This document shows, in pieces, positions 24,711 through 32,838 of a stretch of 34,763 bases of DNA (the stretch's first letter is position 1; every line of letters starts with the position of its first letter). The stretch covers positions 1 through 34,763 of the forward strand of contig JACMLN010000011.1 in assembly GCA_014379585.1 (NCBI GenBank), read 5' to 3'. The notes under the pieces are model-generated. The model worked only from the letters and a program-made list of their open reading frames with translations. It did no database searches and had not been told where the DNA came from. The position numbers and the translations under genes were made by a program. Origin of the DNA: Gloeobacterales cyanobacterium ES-bin-313. Lineage in GTDB: Bacteria > Cyanobacteriota > Cyanobacteriia > Gloeobacterales > Gloeobacteraceae.

Positions 24711-26899
24711 TATGCACCTCCTTCTTTGAGGACTTCGCCTTCGCTGTGAAGCAGACGCGCATAGACACCCCCCGCCTGCCAGAGGCTTTGGTGGGTGCCG
24801 CGCTCGACCACCTTGCCTTTTTCAAGGACGATGATTTCGTCGCAGTCGCGGATCGCACTGAGGCGATGGGCAACAACGATACAGGTACAACCTCGGCGGC
24901 GCAGGTTTTGCTCGATCTGGTGCTCGGTTTTGACATCAAGGGCACTGGTAGCTTCGTCCATGACCAAGACGGCTGGATCGCCAACGAGGGCACGGGCAAG
25001 TTCGAGGCGTTGGCGCTGTCCCCCGGAAAGATTCGCTCCCCCTTCTAGCAACACCGAGTCGTAGCTTCCTGGTAGAGCCAGCACTGTTTCGTGAATGGCC
25101 GCGTCTTTGCAGGCACGCACCAACTCAGTGTCGGGCATGGCTATATCCCAGAGGGTGAGATTTTCGCGCACCGTTCCTGAAAACATAAAGATGTCCTGAT
25201 CGACCATAGCTAGCGAATGGGTGATTTCGGAGCGGGTTAGGGACTGTCGGGACACCCCATCGAAGTACACCCCACCAGTCCACGGTTCGTAAAGCCCAGT
25301 CAAAAGTCGGATCAGCGTGCTCTTGCCAGAACCGCTACCGCCGACGAAGGCAACCCGCTCCCCCGGTTTGACCACCAGATTGAAGTTCTCGATCAAGGGG
25401 GGTTCGAGGGGACTGTAGCCGTAGGTGATATTGCGCAGTTCAATATGACCGCTGAGGCGGCGACCCTGGGACCGCTCTCTAGGTTCTTCAGAAAACTGGC
25501 GGTCAGTGGGGTGGCGCAGCAGATCATCGAGGCGATTCAAGTCCCCGACTAAGTCCTGGATCGTCGTGCCTAGTTCGACTAAGTCGTTGACAGGCTGCTG
25601 AAATGCCTGCATCAAGCTCTGAAAAGCGATCAACATCCCCAACGTCAAGTTCCCCTGAATTACCCGCGAACCACCAATGCCGAGGAGCGCGACGGTAGTG
25701 AAGGCTGAGAGCAACTGAGGAACCACTCCTAGTTGGCGATCCTGGATACTCAAATCCTGCATGGTATTGAGGGCTTTGGTATAAAAGCCTGACCAGCGGG
25801 CAAAAAAGTCCGATTCGATACCAGAGGCTTTGAGAGTCTCAATACTTTGTAGACCGCTGATCGAGACCCCTTGTGCTTTGCCATACTCCATCCCCAATTT
25901 AATGCTTGCATCCACCCGCCGCCGCGAAGCAAATTTGAGCAGTAAGAAGTTAAAGGCAGCCAGTAAAACGCCGATTCCCGTGAGCACCGGATCGTAGGTG
26001 ATCATGATCAGCACGTAGAATACCAAGGTCACCAGGCCGATGAGGGTTGTTGCCAGACGCCCAGAGAGAACTTCGGCGACTTTGTCGTTGAGGTCGATGC
26101 GGCTGCTGATTTCACCAGATTGGCGTTGGGCATAGAAACCAATCGGTAAACGCAGGGTGTGCCAGAGAAAGCGTCCCGACATGCCGACCGCCAACTTGAT
26201 CTTCAGCCTACGCAAAAAAAGTAACTGCAACTGCTTGAGCGTCCAGATCATCACCATATTCAGGCCAAGACCAAACAATAGCGGACGCACCCAGTCCTCC
26301 AGGCCCCGCACCAAAAAGTTATCCACAAAGACCTGGGTAAATACAGGTGTGATCAGCCCCGGTACAACCAGTAAAAATCCAGCGATCACGCAGTAGAGTA
26401 AGGTGCCCGCCGAGTGTTGTAACCGCTCTGCCAAAGCCCGAACGACGCTGGAGCGCCGACCGAAACGGGCGAATTGCGGGCCAGGCTCCATGGTGAGTAC
26501 GACTCCGGTGTAGCCTGCATCAAATTCGGCCATGGAGACAACGCGAGGACCAGTGCTCGGGTCATTCAGGTAGACCTGATGGCGATTAAAGCCCTCCACC
26601 ACCAAAAAATGGTTGAAGTCCCAAAAAACAATGTACGGACATTTGTGTCTAGGCAGTTGTTCCAATTCGCTCTTGTAGCCGACACTTTTAAGACCGTAGT
26701 GGCGGGCAGCCATCAACATCTTGGAGGCTTTACTGCCATCGCGGGAGACACCGCACACCTGCCGCAGTTCGCTGAGGGGAACGATGCGACCGTAGTAGCC
26801 CAGGATAATGCCGAGGGCAGCAGCCCCGCACTCCACCGCTTCCATCTGGAGAACGGTTGGGGTGCGGGTGCGCTTTGAACGGAGGGTGGCAGTAGGCAT
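24710..26899 (-). CDS. NHLM-type ABC transporter with N-terminal C39 peptidase
   Basis: A 729-residue peptidase-permease-ATPase. The C39 domain (about 12-140) has its catalytic cysteine C24 in QMEAVECGAAAL, H97 in FWDFNHFLVV and D113 in YLNDPSTGPR, so it should cut double-glycine leaders. The membrane domain spans about 160-450, and the ATPase has Walker A GGSGSGKS at 520-527, signature LSGGQRQRLELARAL and Walker B AVLVMDEATSALD. It directly abuts the HlyD-like gene upstream. The VAGG-containing precursor at 34399 is the obvious in-window substrate candidate. Confidence 0.94.
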   Translation of the reverse strand: MPTATLRSKRTRTPTVLQMEAVECGAAALGIILGYYGRIVPLSELRQVCGVSRDGSKASKMLMAARHYGLKSVGYKSELEQLPRHKCPYIVFWDFNHFLVVEGFNRHQVYLNDPSTGPRVVSMAEFDAGYTGVVLTMEPGPQFARFGRRSSVVRALAERLQHSAGTLLYCVIAGFLLVVPGLITPVFTQVFVDNFLVRGLEDWVRPLLFGLGLNMVMIWTLKQLQLLFLRRLKIKLAVGMSGRFLWHTLRLPIGFYAQRQSGEISSRIDLNDKVAEVLSGRLATTLIGLVTLVFYVLIMITYDPVLTGIGVLLAAFNFLLLKFASRRRVDASIKLGMEYGKAQGVSISGLQSIETLKASGIESDFFARWSGFYTKALNTMQDLSIQDRQLGVVPQLLSAFTTVALLGIGGSRVIQGNLTLGMLIAFQSLMQAFQQPVNDLVELGTTIQDLVGDLNRLDDLLRHPTDRQFSEEPRERSQGRRLSGHIELRNITYGYSPLEPPLIENFNLVVKPGERVAFVGGSGSGKSTLIRLLTGLYEPWTGGVYFDGVSRQSLTRSEITHSLAMVDQDIFMFSGTVRENLTLWDIAMPDTELVRACKDAAIHETVLALPGSYDSVLLEGGANLSGGQRQRLELARALVGDPAVLVMDEATSALDVKTEHQIEQNLRRRGCTCIVVAHRLSAIRDCDEIIVLEKGKVVERGTHQSLWQAGGVYARLLHSEGEVLKEGGA

Positions 26900-28165
26900 C
26901 TATCGAATCCCCGTGAAGGAGCGCAGGATCGGAATGACGTAGGTGATCGGTGGGCGCTCTTCGACGGTGACCAGCACTGAGCAGGTCGTCCCGTTGGAGA
27001 TCTTTACCGGTGGCCCCTGGGAGGTGGTCCACTTATAGCTACTAAAGGTTTTGGGATCGAGGGTAAGCTTGGTGAGAATTTGAATATGCCGTCCGCCGGA
27101 GGTGAGTAAATTCGCCAACTCGTCCTTGCCGACGATGGCGGCTACTTCGCTCGGAGTGATCGGAAATTCGGTGGCCTTCGCAACAGTGCCAATAATGCTG
27201 CCGAAGCGTTGCTGCTCGACGGTATCGGGGGTAAGTTGGGCAGCCATACCGGACTTGATGCGCTTGCCATCCCCATCGATAAAGTAAAGCAGACCCACCA
27301 GACGCCCGGAAGCATCCTGCTTCTGAACCGTACCAAGAATTCGGCCTTCTTCGACAAAGTTGCCCCGGTTGATACTGATCGACAAGATCCGCCCATCTTC
27401 AGGGCTGAGAATACGACTTGTATCTTTGATCCGCTTTTGGGTGAGGCGAATATCCAGTTCGATCTGGGAGCGCTGATCTGCCCAGACCGTCGCCGCCGAG
27501 TAACCCTGGCGGTCTACATCTTGTTCGCGGGCATCGAGATCCGAAAATTGGGTTTTCTGGGTATTGATCTCCCGCAGCTTCGTAAAGTAGTCCTGCTGAG
27601 ATTGGATGAAGATCCCTTCAGCGACCAACCCTTTCTCCCGCAGTTGTTTGACATTTTCAAACTGTTGCTTGAGAGCGGGCAGGAGGGATTGATTGGTGGT
27701 GATGGAACGCTGCAAATCCTGGCGCTGGGTCTGGATCGAGCGCTTGGCGAGCACTTGATTTGCCTGGGTCAGATTGTTGGCAGTGTGGGCACGGGTCTGG
27801 ACATCGGCGTAGCGGGCATTAAGTTGTTGGAGGCGAGCCTGGAGTTCAGGCTGATCGATCACGCCAATCACCTGCCCTTTTTTGACAAGTGCCCCTTCCT
27901 GTACGAGCAATCGCACTACCCGCCCCGACGCTGGGGCTTGAAACTGCGTAACTGTTCTTGGAAAAATCAGGACTCCTCGCCCCGCAACCGTGGTTGGAAT
28001 CCGACCCAAAATGCTCCAAGCGATCGCCACAGCGATCAAAAGGCCAAGGCAAAGCAAAATCAACCAGTCCGTCGAGTAGGTCACCTGCATCATCTGATCG
28101 AGCTTTTCTGGTGAAGAAAGGCGCTGGATGGACTTCTCGCGGAAGAGTCCTTTTGTCTTGGCCAT
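26900..28165 (-). CDS. NHLM-type secretion protein, HlyD-like membrane fusion protein
   Basis: A 421-residue adaptor with one N-terminal membrane helix (WLILLCLGLLIAVAIAWSIL), a lipoyl-like half-motif (FQAPASGRVVRLLVQEGALV), a long coiled-coil region rich in Gln/Arg (about 105-240) and the returning barrel half (ILSPEDGRILSISINRGNFV). The layout fits the membrane fusion proteins of NHLM bacteriocin export systems. AGGAG precedes the start, and its stop immediately precedes the C39 transporter ATG. It is the first gene of the three-gene exporter, 104 bases downstream of the response regulator on the same strand. Confidence 0.92.
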   Translation of the reverse strand: MAKTKGLFREKSIQRLSSPEKLDQMMQVTYSTDWLILLCLGLLIAVAIAWSILGRIPTTVAGRGVLIFPRTVTQFQAPASGRVVRLLVQEGALVKKGQVIGVIDQPELQARLQQLNARYADVQTRAHTANNLTQANQVLAKRSIQTQRQDLQRSITTNQSLLPALKQQFENVKQLREKGLVAEGIFIQSQQDYFTKLREINTQKTQFSDLDAREQDVDRQGYSAATVWADQRSQIELDIRLTQKRIKDTSRILSPEDGRILSISINRGNFVEEGRILGTVQKQDASGRLVGLLYFIDGDGKRIKSGMAAQLTPDTVEQQRFGSIIGTVAKATEFPITPSEVAAIVGKDELANLLTSGGRHIQILTKLTLDPKTFSSYKWTTSQGPPVKISNGTTCSVLVTVEERPPITYVIPILRSFTGIR

Positions 28166-28275
28166 GGTGGACTCCTATGATTTGACTTTGGTACGGAGTT
28201 GTTGGGGTAGGACGCGGTCGCTCTGCTCGACTTCAACGAGCGTGGCAGGATTGGCCTATCCTATGAAAGCCATGG

Positions 28276-29061
28276 TTAACCTAACTTTCGGGTGTAGCGG
28301 TCTTCGCGCCAAGCTTTGGGTGTAGTGTTATGCACTTGGCGAAATTTACGAATGAAGTGGCAGGTATCGAGGTAGCCCACCTGGGTCGCAACCTGGTTAA
28401 CGGACAGGTACTCCTTCAACAACAAAGTGCGCGCTTCTGTCATGCGAAACTCTGTGATCCAAACATTGACAGTGCGTCCTGTTTCGCGCTGCATGAGATT
28501 GGTCAAGTAGGCAGGCGAGTAGCCAACTGCTTGAGCGACATCCCGCAAACTGATCTGTTCGCGATAATGGGCACCAATAAAGCGAAATACTTCAGCCAAT
28601 TGGGGATAAGCCAAGCTGAGGTGCTGACAAGAAGGGGAACGAGCGAGGCGTAGCGGATCCATGTACATCATCAAGGCATTTTGCCGCCGCAGGCGCGCTG
28701 AAACAGCTGCGAGCAAATCTTCGATGGAACAGGGTTTGGTCAGGTAATCGTCTGCTCCTAGACACATGCCATGACGAATCTCTGAGCGTGAAGCTTTTCC
28801 AGATAAGAAAATAAAGGCAACAGTGGCCAGCTGACTATCCTGGCGCACCTTAGAAAGAATCTCGTAGCCGCTAAAACCGGGCAAGGAGATGTCACACAAG
28901 ATCAAGTCGGGTAGCCACTCTTTGGCCAATTCCACACCGACGATCCCATTTTCGGCGTGGACAACGCTGTAGCCCTCCGCTTCAAAGCAATGGACAAAGT
29001 CTTCCCAATCCCGCTTGCGATCTTCGATCACGAGTATTTTGTTCACGGTCTGTTTACTCAC
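28276..29061 (-). CDS. Response regulator with AraC-type DNA-binding output domain
   Basis: A 261-residue protein with an N-terminal receiver domain: acidic pair ED at 13-14, phospho-acceptor D57 in LILCDISLPG, S87 and K109 (TKPCS). A linker leads to two AraC helix-turn-helix motifs (ISLRDVAQAVGYSPAYLTNL and VNQVATQVGYLDTCHFIRKF). It starts 11 bases after the histidine kinase stop, making a cognate pair. Its position just upstream of the exporter genes suggests that it controls them. REC-AraC fusions on one polypeptide are less common than OmpR- or NarL-type outputs. Confidence 0.93.
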   Translation of the reverse strand: MSKQTVNKILVIEDRKRDWEDFVHCFEAEGYSVVHAENGIVGVELAKEWLPDLILCDISLPGFSGYEILSKVRQDSQLATVAFIFLSGKASRSEIRHGMCLGADDYLTKPCSIEDLLAAVSARLRRQNALMMYMDPLRLARSPSCQHLSLAYPQLAEVFRFIGAHYREQISLRDVAQAVGYSPAYLTNLMQRETGRTVNVWITEFRMTEARTLLLKEYLSVNQVATQVGYLDTCHFIRKFRQVHNTTPKAWREDRYTRKLG

Positions 29062-29072
29062 AAGAAAATGTT

Positions 29073-30167
29073 CTATCCACCAGCAGCTTGAGCGGTATCA
29101 CTTGGAAGTGCTTGCCAAAAGGTTGCTGACTCCCTTACTAGCGGCAGGCGAACAGTAAAAGTCGTTCCCTTTCCGAGTTTGCTCTGCACGGCAATCGTAC
29201 CCCCAGCCAATTCCACAAAGCGCTTAACCACATTCAGTCCCAAACCTGTGCCTTGGATATGTCCCACATTGCTGCATCGTCGAAAAGGCTGAAAAAGTCC
29301 GCCTAGATCTGCTTCAGGGATGCCGATGCCGCGATCTTTAACCTCAAAATGCACTACCTGCTCACGGTAGTAGGCCAATAGAGCAATCGTCTTTTTGGGA
29401 TCTGAATACTTCTTGGCGTTATTAAGCAGGTTCGTCAAGATCGGATAAAGAATGTACTCGTCCAGAAGTAAATTGGCTGGAAGATCCAAGCTAAGGGAGA
29501 TGTGTTGTTGATCTTTGCTGGTAAGCGTCTGCACAATCTTTTGACAGATCAAAGCGGGGGAGCGCAGTTTGGGCTGATAAGCATAGCCTAACTCCGCACG
29601 ATCAATCTTCAGCAGATTTTCCATGGTGCCAGCAAGGCGTTCTGCGTCTGTACGCATCTGTTCAAGGCGCTCTTGGCGCTGGCTTGCTTCTCCTTGACTT
29701 CGCAATTGCAAGGCAATGAGGGCGTGTAGCCCCTGGAGAAAATCGCGGATCTCATGGCAGAGCATGGGTGCAATGGTAGATGGTGCAGCTTTGCGTTGGG
29801 GCATCTGCACCCATAGACGTGGAGCACTCCGGCGATGAATGACTGCGAGTACGACTGGATTTTCTTGACAGGTAATCTTTTGCAAAAACAACGCGGCATG
29901 TAAGGTTCTACCGTTGCTGCACAGGGGCTTATTCGATGGCCAGGGCTGGGCAGGCCCATCGATTTCGAGATTAGCCAGCATTGTCTGAAAAGCAGATCTT
30001 TCCGAAAGAGGCAGAAAGATCTCCGCAAAAGAGTGAGCCTTGAGTTTGGTGATCGGCTGTTGTGTCAGGCTTTGACTGGCACGGTTACCATCAAGAATTT
30101 CCCCAGACTTGCTTAAGAAAAGAACAGCATCCCAGACATTCTGGTAGGACAAAGTTTCTGGCGGCAT
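29073..30167 (-). CDS. Soluble PAS sensor histidine kinase
   Basis: A kinase of about 364 residues. An N-terminal PAS-like domain (NVWDAVLFLSKSGEILDGNR) precedes the dimerisation helix with phospho-acceptor histidine in LCHEIRDFLQGL (H141 counting from an upstream GTG). The ATPase domain has the N-box NLLNNAKKYSD, G1 DRGIGIP, F-box FQPFRR and G2 GTGLGLNVV. No transmembrane segment is visible, so it should sense a cytoplasmic signal. I choose the ATG at 30167, with AGGTGA five bases upstream, over the GTG at 30176. The response regulator gene follows 11 bases later. Confidence 0.93.
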   Translation of the reverse strand: MPPETLSYQNVWDAVLFLSKSGEILDGNRASQSLTQQPITKLKAHSFAEIFLPLSERSAFQTMLANLEIDGPAQPWPSNKPLCSNGRTLHAALFLQKITCQENPVVLAVIHRRSAPRLWVQMPQRKAAPSTIAPMLCHEIRDFLQGLHALIALQLRSQGEASQRQERLEQMRTDAERLAGTMENLLKIDRAELGYAYQPKLRSPALICQKIVQTLTSKDQQHISLSLDLPANLLLDEYILYPILTNLLNNAKKYSDPKKTIALLAYYREQVVHFEVKDRGIGIPEADLGGLFQPFRRCSNVGHIQGTGLGLNVVKRFVELAGGTIAVQSKLGKGTTFTVRLPLVRESATFWQALPSDTAQAAGG

Positions 30168-30308
30168 CGTTGTCACCTATAAAGCAGAAAAATGTGCAAA
30201 GGGAAATAGTCGGTAATTGCAGTTTCGCAGTCCCCCTACTTTACGGGGAGAACTGATTTCTTATGAATGACAAAATTGTCGAATTTTAGGACGATCTTGC
30301 GATCTTTC

Positions 30309-30341
30309 GTTTGTTTATTTTGCTGTGCAAAATAAACAAAC
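30309..30341. promoter_or_regulatory. Perfect 15-bp inverted repeat with 3-base loop
   Basis: GTTTGTTTATTTTGC (30309-30323) and its exact reverse complement (30327-30341) flank TGT. It lies about 140 bases upstream of the kinase start and downstream of an AraC gene on the same strand. It could be an operator, a terminator stem or the remnant of an insertion. Confidence 0.75.
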
Positions 30342-30353
30342 TTTAGTTAGCAA

Positions 30354-30389
30354 CAAAACGCAAAGCCCGCTTCTGAAGAGGGTTCTGCG
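30354..30389 (-). terminator. Probable terminator of the AraC-family gene
   Basis: On the minus strand, an imperfect hairpin formed by CGCAGAACCCTCTTC and GAAGCGGGCTTTGCG (30359-30389) is followed by TTTTGTT. A second AT-rich stem, AATTTTTGT/ACAAAAATT, lies nearer the gene at 30411-30431. Confidence 0.55.
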
Positions 30390-30458
30390 CTTAGTTGTGA
30401 CCAGATTAAAAATTTTTGTTACACAAAAATTAAATAAAGTTTAATTATTTTTAGAGCT

Positions 30459-31358
30459 TTATGAATTGCTTGATATTTGCAGCAGCGATTGGAGGTTGCG
30501 CTGGGTTTGCCGCCAAACTTGAGGGGGAACTCCGTGCAATTTACGATAGAGTCGGTTGAAATGACCTGCATCAACATACCCCACGGCTTCAGCAACCTCT
30601 TGTATGGAAGACTGGGTCGTCATCAGCAACCGTCGCGCTTCAACCATACGGTAGTCCATAATCCAAGCGAGCACTGTTTTTCCCGTCTCTCGTCGCACCA
30701 AGTCTGTTAAATAGGCCGGTGAACGCTTTACGTGATGGGCAACATCAGCCAAACTAATCGGCTTATGGTAGTTGGATGCAATGTAGCAAAGTGTTAAGCG
30801 CAGCAAAGGGTGAAGCCGCGAGAACTCTGACTGTGTCGGGTTTGTACTCAGCCGTACAACATCGATCAATAGCAGTGAGAGCAGTGAACGAGCAGATTCT
30901 GAAAAACCGACCCTACGTTCTTCGAGTTCTTGGTGGAGATGGCGCAGGCGGGATAGCCAAAGTGGTTGCAAGGCTTCTGAAATTTGAAAGTGATTCTGCA
31001 CTTGATTGTCGGGCGACAAGAACGCAAGCATGACCAGGTCATCCACTTGATTGAGGAGAGAGTGTCGGGTAGACTCCTCCACAAGCGCTTCTGCTTTGAA
31101 GGCTAGTAGCCAGACTTTGCACCCTTTGAGTCCGCTTAAATCATGAATCTCATGGGGAGCAATTAAGAAAAGATCTCCAGCCTTCGTTGCGATCTCACGC
31201 GGGCCAAGGCGAAGATGGCCGGTTCCTTCTTGCACATAAAGTAACTTAAAAAAAGGTTGGCCATGGGGTTTCATTCTCTCATATTCATTAGTAATTAATC
31301 GAACAGAAATGCATGGTTGAGAAAGAAAAACCATATCAACTAAATGGATTTTATTCAT
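30459..31358 (-). CDS. AraC-family transcriptional regulator with cupin sensor domain
   Basis: A 299-residue regulator. The N-terminal cupin-like domain (about 30-90: FKLLYVQEGTGHLRLGPREI, then AGDLFLIAPHEIHDL) is a typical AraC ligand-binding barrel. The C-terminal 100 residues carry two helix-turn-helix motifs (ISLADVAHHVKRSPAYLTDL and IQEVAEAVGYVDAGHFNRLY). Its DNA-binding domain resembles that of the response regulator nearby. It is transcribed away from the quinone-oxidoreductase-like gene, with a shared 471-base upstream region. The effector is unknown. Confidence 0.92.
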   Translation of the reverse strand: MNKIHLVDMVFLSQPCISVRLITNEYERMKPHGQPFFKLLYVQEGTGHLRLGPREIATKAGDLFLIAPHEIHDLSGLKGCKVWLLAFKAEALVEESTRHSLLNQVDDLVMLAFLSPDNQVQNHFQISEALQPLWLSRLRHLHQELEERRVGFSESARSLLSLLLIDVVRLSTNPTQSEFSRLHPLLRLTLCYIASNYHKPISLADVAHHVKRSPAYLTDLVRRETGKTVLAWIMDYRMVEARRLLMTTQSSIQEVAEAVGYVDAGHFNRLYRKLHGVPPQVWRQTQRNLQSLLQISSNS

Positions 31359-31829
31359 AGTTGCGACATGCCTAAGTGCAATCTTTGCTCTCTATAATTA
31401 GGGAACATTAAAAGTAAAATAGTATTGTCTACTACAGTTTCTAGATATCTTAAGATTTATGTTCATTGCGACTCAGAATGCCCAGGAGAGCCTTTTTCGG
31501 CTTAAATCGTCCCCATTTTTAGGGTATTTGTTGAGGTTCCCTGATGAATTTTCTGCGCTCTGGGCCTAGATTGTGCGAAAAGACCCTACTAAGCTCTTTC
31601 ATGTAAAATTTTGATCAATATAGGTAAACCCAATTTTTTAATTGACGAATTCTCGTTCTACAGTTAAGCCAAGTAATAGTAATCTCTGATGAATAGCTAT
31701 CTCTAATTTGTAGACATCCTAAAGTTCTAGACATCCTAAAGATCCTCCACTCCCCCCGAAAGATCTTCCATTGTTTTTGGAGCATGAAGCTCTTAGTCTT
31801 GCCTCACAATGAGCAACAGGATGTGGTTG
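31359..31829. other. 471-base divergent intergenic region
   Basis: AT-rich DNA between a minus-strand AraC gene and a plus-strand oxidoreductase. It contains a 17-base-period direct repeat (31711-31741) and one unsupported 36-codon frame (31459-31569) without a ribosome binding site. I see no RNA gene or mobile element in it. Confidence 0.6.
31711..31741. promoter_or_regulatory. Direct repeat TAGACATCCTAAAG x2, candidate AraC operator
   Basis: Two perfect 14-base copies start 17 bases apart (31711-31724 and 31728-31741), about 90 bases before the oxidoreductase start. AraC-family proteins usually bind direct repeats of this size and spacing, and three such regulators lie within 5 kb. Confidence 0.5.
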
Positions 31830-32816
31830 ATGCACGCGGTTGTGATGCATAGATTAGGAGATCTGGAATACAAAATCGTACCCACTCCACACCCTGGAAC
31901 GGGCGAAGTGCTTGTGCGTATCCATGCCACTACTGTCAACCGCGCAGATCTGGAACGACGTTCAGGGCGATGGGCGGTCGGGTCGCGTGAACCAACAATT
32001 CTTGGCCTTGATCTCGCTGGTGAAATCGTTGAGATTGGCGAAGCCGTGCAGGACTGGCAGATTGGAGAGCGGATCGTTGCAGCCTTTGGTGAATTTGATC
32101 CGATCCACCAAGGCACCTACGCCGAATTTATTGCTTTACCGATTCGTTACCTGCACAGGATCCCGGCGGATTTGGACTATATCCGTGCAGCCAGCGCTGG
32201 ATTGGCCTTTTGTACTGCTTGGAGTGCTTTGTTTTACAAGGGGGGCTTGCAATCAAAAGCGGAACGGGTAGTGATCTGGGCCGCAGCCAGCGGTGTTGGC
32301 ACCTCCGCACTCCAGATTGCCCACTGGTATGGGGCAACAACTATTGCTGTTGCTAGTCCAAGCAAAGTGGAAGCACTGCGTTCTTTGGGGGCAAGCATAG
32401 TGATTGATCCTCAGGAAGAAAATCTTGTTTCTTTAGTCATGGAAGCCACCGATGGTCTTGGCGCAACTCTTGTCCTCAACCTCGTCGGCCAGCATTCTTT
32501 GCAAAGTTCGGTCAACATGCTCAGTATCGGTGGGCGGATCGTCTGTGCAGGCTGCCTGAGTGGTGATTGGGCAACAATCAATACGCTGGACTTGATCCAA
32601 AAACAAGGATCGATCAGCGGTGCCTTGCACACCATTCCTGATCAGGATTTCAACCAGATTTTGCACCTTCTAGCAGTTCGTACCTTCCAATCGGCTATCA
32701 GTCTTGTCCTTCCCCTCCACTACGTCCAAGTTGCCCACGACTTGGTTGCTGCACAGGCAACTTTTGGCAAAGTCATTCTCGTTCCAACTTGGATCGAACA
32801 ATTGTCTGCGTACTAG
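31830..32816 (+). CDS. Medium-chain dehydrogenase/reductase, quinone oxidoreductase-like (zinc-independent)
   Basis: A protein of about 328 residues of the MDR superfamily. The catalytic domain begins MHAVVMHRLGDLEYKIVPTP and has GEVLVRIHATTVNRADL. The NADPH-binding Rossmann motif is VVIWAAASGVGTSALQIA with an AxSxxK cofactor-selecting segment (VASPSKVEALRSLGA). No zinc-ligand cysteine cluster is present, which favours quinone oxidoreductase or enoyl-reductase-like activity. I choose the ATG at 31830 with AGGA eight bases upstream; the open frame extends to 31809. It lies 22 bases before an AraC-family gene on the same strand and may be regulated by it. The substrate is unknown. Confidence 0.9.
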   Translation: MHAVVMHRLGDLEYKIVPTPHPGTGEVLVRIHATTVNRADLERRSGRWAVGSREPTILGLDLAGEIVEIGEAVQDWQIGERIVAAFGEFDPIHQGTYAEFIALPIRYLHRIPADLDYIRAASAGLAFCTAWSALFYKGGLQSKAERVVIWAAASGVGTSALQIAHWYGATTIAVASPSKVEALRSLGASIVIDPQEENLVSLVMEATDGLGATLVLNLVGQHSLQSSVNMLSIGGRIVCAGCLSGDWATINTLDLIQKQGSISGALHTIPDQDFNQILHLLAVRTFQSAISLVLPLHYVQVAHDLVAAQATFGKVILVPTWIEQLSAY

Positions 32817-32838
32817 TCTTTTATCCTCAGGTGTTGTA

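Noticed and set aside
27209-28114. 301-codon plus-strand frame opposite the HlyD-like gene
   Set aside because: It is antisense to a protein with clear adaptor motifs, with no start signal and no family resemblance.
31459-31569. 36-codon frame starting MFIATQNAQESLF in the divergent intergenic region
   Set aside because: There is no ribosome binding site, no leader-core pattern and no partner gene; chance cannot be excluded.
32704-32838. N-terminal extension of the right-hand AraC frame
   Set aside because: It overlaps the oxidoreductase gene; the ATG at 32839 has AGGTG upstream and gives a normal-length AraC protein.
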